DNA of 64,000 bases from Tragulus kanchil (taxonomy: Eukaryota; Chordata; Mammalia; Artiodactyla; Tragulidae), in contig JAIOJX010000026.1 in NCBI GenBank assembly GCA_022376925.1, positions 250,415,330 to 250,479,329 on the forward strand, read 5' to 3'. Position 1 is the stretch's first letter, and each line of letters begins with the position of its first letter. The translations under genes were made by a program, and so were the position numbers. This document shows positions 58,704 to 64,000 of this stretch, piece by piece. The notes beneath the pieces were generated by a model. The model saw only the letters and a program-made list of their open reading frames with translations. It searched no databases and was not told where the DNA came from.

Positions 58704-59865
58704 CCTGGATAAATGGCCATGAACCAAAATGAGAACCAAGCTGCAGCATAAATCACGTTTTTCTACTAATGTCCAGTCCTGGGGAGACTCTTCAGGGTAA
58801 AATCCGGTCATTCCCCAAAATGCAGTTATTAGCAACTGAATGTGCAGAAAAGTCACCTAAGGATTTTTTTTTTTAATGTCAATCCCAGAAGTCATCCCCA
58901 GAGGTTCAATTCTTAGGTCTTAGGTAGGGAGCCCTGAACCCTGGCTTCTATCTTCCCAGAAATGCTAATACAAGAATCCTCTTGGAGTACATTTTGAAGA
59001 ACAGAAGAGTAAGAGCAGATCTGGTGGAGTAAAACAAAGCCCCGGACTCATAGAAAGTTAATTCCTCTCTAGACCAAAACACAGTTTCAACACTTAAACA
59101 ACTTCCTTCAGCTAACCCACTGAAGCCACTTAGACTCCTTTCCTAGAACTGCCAGGAAATCTCCACAAGTTGACCTGCAGAGGAGCAGGATTGGGATGTG
59201 AACTGCATAAGAAAAAATCATGTTAGAAGTCCTTTAATTTGATTAGAAGTAGGGCCCCAGCTGGCTGGGAAAACCCAGTGGAAGTCGAAGTGGCAGATTT
59301 CACAGTGGCCACAAGGTGGCGATCTGCTGCATCTATTTGAAATGCTCTGCTGTTACTCCATCTTTCAATATAAAATACATCATTAATTCTAAAAGGATAC
59401 AGGGAGAAATGGTTAAACAGGAGAGACTTCAAACTTGCATTTCATTCAAATACTGACATGCTCTTGATGGAGGAATTTAGTGAGATTTCTACATCAGACC
59501 CCAGAAAAAAGATAAAAATCTGTTTGAGAAAAGGCTGTGGTCTTTGTGAAATGAAAAATGTCACTCAAAGAAAGTGTCTTAAAAGCTTTCCGGGAAGCTG
59601 GCTTTTTGGAGAACTAACAGATGCACTCTGGTCATTAAAAAATATAAAAAAATAAAAAATGCATCATCTGGTAAAATTTCCTTTTCATTGATCGTATAGT
59701 CAGGATCTGAAAAGAGAGGTAGGAGGAGAAGAGAGACAGGAAGAGAAGAAGGGGGGAAGGAAAAAATGAACGAAGGAAGGAAGAAATAAGAAAAGAAAAA
59801 TAACCTGGATAAATGTATAACCCTGAGCCATCGCGAACCAAAAATGAGAACCAAGCTGCAGCATA

Positions 59866-60229
59866 GCTGGTGGGGACCTAAGCCTTTCTCCCAGCCATTC
59901 CACCCAGCTCCCCAGGAGGCACGGCAGCAGGTGAGGAAGCTAGTGGATTGAAAGCAGAGTAAGGAGGCCTTAGGGTCAGAGCTCAACTTCAGACCACTGG
60001 AAGGCCAAGCCACCGTCGAGGTCCCTGTGGGCCTTAGACCTCAGGGATGGAGAGGTTAGCGATCGTGCTTAGAGTGAGGTCAAGACCCTACTCCACAGGA
60101 AGAGACAGGCTGCAAAAGACACTGAAGACCTGAGGTGAGCAGATAGTGCAGGGGACAGCGTGGCTGGTCATTTAGTGGCCTTTGGGCTGAATATGTACAC
60201 ATCTGTACATACTAGCTTGATCTGTGCTA
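59866..60229. other. Anonymous sequence, no gene seen
   Basis: No repeat or gene is recognised. Confidence 0.5.
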
Positions 60230-60375
60230 GTGAAGGTGTTAGTTGCCCAATTGTGGCTGACTCTTTGCAAACCCATGGGCTGTAGCCCACCACACTCCTC
60301 TGTCCATAGGATTTCCCAGGCAGTAATAATGAAGTGGGTAGCCATGCCTTTCTCCAGGGCATCTTCTACACTTAG
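60230..60375 (-). mobile_element. Bov-tA SINE fragment
   Basis: Reverse orientation: gtgaaggtgttagttgccca, gactctttgcaaacccatgg, ccaccacactcctctgtcc, ending gcctttctccagggcatctt. The tRNA-like head is missing. Confidence 0.8.
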
Positions 60376-60787
60376 TGCAGGAGCAGCAGCAGGCCAGAGG
60401 CTCACACTGAGAACATATATTTCAGGGCAGGAACAGTGTGTCGGGGGAGGCTAAAAGGAGGGGGCTGTAGAAGAATACAAATCTCTGAGGGCACAAAGGA
60501 AAGCTGGCTTCACATCCTGCCCTCACTTTTTGTTTTTTCCATTGTGCCCTTGGTCAGGATAGGAATGGTAGGAGAAAGAAAACCGTCTCAAAGAGAAAGA
60601 GGTGAGAAGGCCATTTATTGTCTTAGAAGTTTGAAAAGTGCACGAAAGAAAGAAAACCTTTCTCTTTCTTCTTATCCCCTAAGCGTGGGGCCAGGGCAAA
60701 GCCGTGAGATCCTGCTTGCTCTGAGGGACAGCCATGCTTTGATTCAGGGGAAATAAGACAAGAGCTCTGACACAGAGAATAGAGGCT
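60376..60787. other. Anonymous sequence, no gene seen
   Basis: Overlapping frames of about 80-106 codons without domains. No repeat assigned. Confidence 0.45.
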
Positions 60788-61007
60788 CTCTACACAGAGC
60801 AAGTGTGTCTCTGGGTCTGGAGCCCAGGAGAACCTTCCCTGTGCTGCTAGGTAACTGGAGGAGACGCTCACATGGCCGAGGAGAGGGGATACCTAAGAGA
60901 TACGCGCTGCTTTGGCAAAACCCTCTTCCATTGCATTATCCATGGATCCAGGGAGGTAGGCTGCTCAGAGCTAGGCACACAGAAAGAACCTATTTGCAGA
61001 GGAACAA

Positions 61008-61337
61008 TGGAGACTCAGACATAGAAAACAGACTTGTGGACACAGTGTGGGAAACAGAGGTAGGGACGAATTGAAAAAGTAACTTTGAAACATTTGGATC
61101 ACCATGGGTAAAATGGATAGCCAGTGGGAATTTGCTGCATGATGCAGGGAGCTCAAACTGGTGTTCTGTGACAACCGAGAGAGATGGGACAGGGTGGGAG
61201 GTGGCAGGTGGGACGGAGGTTCAAAGGGGATGGGACATACGTATACCTTTGCCTAATTCATGTTGATGTATGGCAGGAACTATGACAATATTGTAAAGCG
61301 ATTATCCTCCAATTAAAGTTAAAATTAAAAAAATCTT
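61008..61337 (+). mobile_element. L1 3'-UTR end (ruminant L1)
   Basis: Contains agactcagacatagaaaacag, gtaaaatggatagccagtgg, agggagctcaaactggtgttc, and ends tgttgatgtatggcaggaac, gtaaagcgattatcctcc and an A-rich tail. This is the 3' UTR pattern of ruminant L1. The duplicate is at 62153-62482. Confidence 0.8.
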
Positions 61338-61589
61338 TAAAATATTGCCAACTCTCATGAGACTACTGGGCCATGTTTAAAGTAAAATACAGTAGGTGAG
61401 CAGTTTATAAAGGTAAGCAGTTTATTTAATGATGTTTAAATGAAAATGCTATCCCACACCCGGTGTGATAAATGCCTTATCTTTGGGGTACATGCCTTGC
61501 TGACCTGCACTGATTTTACTTACCCTCAGGCAGTCAGTTCAGAGTCAGGAACAGAGAAATGTAGAAGATACTAATTCTAAGGAGCAATT

Positions 61590-61849
61590 AAAAAAAATTT
61601 AAAAAGCATTTATTTTATTTATTTTCATCCATCTTTTTATCCTTTGGCCTGTGTGGGGCTCCCATCACAGTGGCCTTTCTCCTTGCAGAGCACTGACTCT
61701 GGACACACGCTCTGCACAGCACAGGCTCGTAACCGGACACAGCAGCCCAGTCACTCCAGCACACAGGATCTTCCCGGGCCAGGCATCGAACCGGTGCCCC
61801 TTGTACTGCAAGTCTGACTCTTTACCCACTGGACCACCAGGGAGATCCC
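61590..61849 (-). mobile_element. CHR-type SINE with 11-bp TSD
   Basis: T/A-rich tail at the left and tRNA-like head at the right (actggaccaccagggagatcc). Flanks aaggagcaatt (61579-61589) and aaggagaaatt (61850-61860) differ at one base. The duplicate is at about 62737-62996. Confidence 0.85.
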
Positions 61850-63094
61850 AAGGAGAAATTTTTTGAATTGTTGTTGGTTTATATCTTGCATGGCGGACTT
61901 AATGTCTGAAAATGAAGTTTCTGATCCACAACGTGTGTGTGGGCGGGCGCTCTACACAGAGCAAGTGTGTCTCTGGGTCTGGAGCCCAGGAGAACCTTCC
62001 TGTGCTGCTATACTGGAGGAGCAATGGCCGAGAGGGATACCTAAGAGATCGCTGCTTTGGCAAAACCCTCTTCCATTGCATTATCCATGGATCCAGGGAG
62101 GTAGGCTGCTCAGAGCTAGGCACACAGAAAGAACCTATTTGCAGAGGAACAATGGAGACTCAGACATAGAAAACAGACTTGTGGACACAGTGTGGGAAAC
62201 AGAGGTAGGGACGAATTGAAAAAGTAACTTTGAAACATTTGGATCACCATGGGTAAAATGGATAGCCAGTGGGAATTTGCTGCATGATGCAGGGAGCTCA
62301 AACTGGTGTTCTGTGACAACCGAGAGAGATGGGACAGGGTGGGAGGTGGCAGGTGGGACGGAGGTTCAAAGGGGATGGGACATACGTATACCTTTGCCTA
62401 ATTCATGTTGATGTATGGCAGGAACTATGACAATATTGTAAAGCGATTATCCTCCAATTAAATTTAAAAATTTAAAAAAATCTTTAAAATATTGCCAACT
62501 CTCATGAGACTACTGGGCCATGTTTAAAGTAAAATACAGTAGGTGAGCAGTTTATAAAGGTAAGCAGTTTATTTAATGATGTTTAAATGAAAATGCTATC
62601 CCACACCCGGTGTGATAAATGCCTTATCTTTGGGGTACATGCCTTGCTGACCTGCACTGATTTTACTTACCCTCAGGCAGTCAGTTCAGAGTCAGGAACA
62701 GAGAAATGTAGAAGATACTAATTCTAAGGAGCAATTAAAAAAAATTTAAAAAGCATTTATTTTATTTATTTTCATCCATCTTTTTATCCTTTGGCCTGTG
62801 TGGGGCTCCCATCACAGTGGCCTTTCTCCTTGCAGAGCACTGACTCTGGACACACGCTCTGCACAGCACAGGCTCGTAACCGGACACAGCAGCCCAGTCA
62901 CTCCAGCACACAGGATCTTCCCGGGCCAGGCATCGAACCGGTGCCCCTTGTACTGCAAGTCTGACTCTTTACCCACTGGACCACCAGGGAGATCCCAAGG
63001 AGAAATTTTTTGAATTGTTGTTGGTTTATATCTTGCATGGCGGACTTAATGTCTGAAAATGAAGTTTCTGATCCACAACGTGTGTGTGGGCGGG

Positions 63095-64000
63095 GGCGCC
63101 GCTCAGACTGATTTTCTGATGAGTGAGAGTGGATGTGCATGGATTTGTCCACATTTTCCCCTTCAGTCTCTGCATATTTGTCAGCACTGTACAGGCAGTA
63201 ACACAACCCAAAGAAAGCAAGGAAGGCTCGCAAGCTGGCATAGGGGCCAAAATTTTGCTGTGAGCCTCATGAGCCCAGAACTCTGAGCAGCTGCTCTGCC
63301 TGCTTCAACACCCCTCGTTACACACTTCACACTCACTTGCAGGTCAGTGAGTCAGACGTGAGCTTTCCTTAAGTGAGCCATCCTTGAAAGGATGAAAGGT
63401 CAAACTGTAAAATAAGAACTAAGGACAATTTCTCTCCAACTGCTTAGAAATGTTAAACTAAATATTTAATGATACATGAAATGCACTATTCTCAGATCAA
63501 AGCAACCCTTCTTAAATAATTATAATCAGATTTTATAAAATATTATTTTAAAGAAATGTTTCCTTTGGAAGCAGATGCTGTGTTGACTGTTTATCAAATT
63601 ACCAGAATCTTAGACATTTTCCTGTCACTTTAGATACTTATATTAGCTGTATTACTTTAATTTCCAACTCATGTGCCCTTGGTTCCATCTGGCAGCCATG
63701 GAGATGTTAGTCTCATAGGGAACTTGCTGAATGGCCAATATGTTGGATGCCTTGGCACAACCACAGAATTACAGAATAGAGTAATACATACTCCTTGCTC
63801 TAAGTAGAGTAACTCTAGAATTTATAGTTCAAAGCGGGACACTTTTGAGACTAGAGGAGGCACTATTAATAATCAGTTCAGGAAAACAGATATAAACTTG
63901 GACCTCCTTACCTAAAAAAACAAGGTATTTCACTGAAAGAAGGAAGATGTAGATACAGATATTATTCAAATGCTCATTTTCATATTCTAGGTCAAATTCC
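63095..64000. other. Anonymous sequence, no gene seen
   Basis: About 0.9 kb, AT-rich toward the end. No repeat, exon or signal that I can defend. Confidence 0.55.

Larger units (their letters stand above)
57636..59865. repeat. Tandem duplication 19 (period 1100-1136)
   Basis: Left copy 57636-58750, right copy 58772-59865, filler 58751-58771. About 30 bp of the left copy (57665-57710) are missing or scrambled near the start of the right copy. About 15 bp are missing near the end of the left copy (after 58708) compared with 59815-59835. The middle is almost unchanged at offset 1100, with one substitution A57940/C59040. Confidence 0.95.
60788..63094. repeat. Tandem duplication 20 (period 1145-1162)
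   Basis: Left copy 60788-61947, right copy about 61950-63094. In its first ~110 bp the right copy lacks about 15 bases, in several small deletions, relative to 60830-60905; beyond that the two are nearly identical. Each copy holds an L1 3' UTR end and a CHR SINE. The joint falls in a GT/G-rich stretch (gtgtgtgtgggcggg). Confidence 0.95.

Noticed and set aside
58535..58856. F/L/S-rich minus-strand frames that look like membrane proteins
   Set aside because: They come from reading the opposite strand of a purine-rich (GA) tract, giving artificial TTC/CTT/TCC codons.
1..63094. A new satellite or tandem-repeat family with a 1.1-kb unit
   Set aside because: The twenty units share no sequence with each other, only a similar length, and each occurs just two (sometimes three) times.
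1..64000. Many open frames of 60-155 codons
   Set aside because: They have no domains or conserved motifs, are mostly inside SINE/LINE sequence, or appear as identical pairs only because the DNA is duplicated. No splice pattern or CpG island supports a gene.

Overview
This window is nuclear DNA from a ruminant (Pecora type, species not resolvable). The diagnostic evidence is the repeat set: BovB (RTE-class) LINE sequence with a decayed reverse-transcriptase region, several Bov-tA tRNA-derived SINEs, CHR-type cetruminant SINEs, ruminant L1 3' ends, and older mammalian repeats (L1M, MIR, a Tigger DNA transposon, a probable hAT fragment). I found no protein-coding gene, tRNA, rRNA, CpG island or CRISPR. 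Open frames are short, lack domain signatures, or lie in transposon remnants. The window looks intergenic or deeply intronic.

The dominant feature is not a gene. Twenty separate direct tandem duplications are present, each 1.05-1.18 kb in period, and the duplicated sequence differs from one to the next. Their junctions are near 589, 4014, 6694, 8466, 11633, 13741, 15532, 18704, 23896, 26206, 28023, 32510, 38213, 40225, 47182, 50195, 52866, 54931, 58761 and 61949. The two copies are nearly identical over most of their length. They differ mainly by homopolymer-length changes, by a few substitutions, and by error-like deletions concentrated on the sides facing the junction. Several junctions hold 14-38 bp of filler that reads like a corrupted continuation of the neighbouring sequence. 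The most economical reading is unmerged overlaps between contigs, that is, false duplications in the assembly. Removing one copy of each would shorten the window by about 22 kb, to about 42 kb. I infer this from sequence alone; read depth would decide it.

Layout. 1-2860 is an old L1M ORF2 region (minus strand) broken by an ancient interspersed repeat, an L1 3'-UTR-like piece and a CHR SINE. 2871-5105 holds a CHR and a Bov-tA SINE, duplicated. 5106-9960 holds LINE 5'-type sequence and a long 5'-truncated BovB copy, cut up by two duplications. 9961-21050 is mostly anonymous sequence with MIRs and a hAT-like fragment. 21055-31510 has BovB ends, Bov-tA and CHR SINEs and an old L1-like stretch. 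33780-34953 is a 5'-truncated L1 with a nested CHR SINE and clear target-site duplications. 36509-36875 is a well-preserved CHR SINE. 39106-41582 carries a Tigger element with both inverted ends. 41583-48290 is largely anonymous. 49051-56345 holds CA and TA microsatellites, CHR SINEs and an inverted L1 3' end. 56493-63094 holds Bov-tA, MIR-like, L1 3'-UTR and CHR sequences. The last 0.9 kb is anonymous.

No genes act together here. The useful content is the repeat history and the assembly warning: counts of SINEs, LINEs, putative CTCF sites or 'paralogous' ORFs taken from this window as it stands would be inflated.
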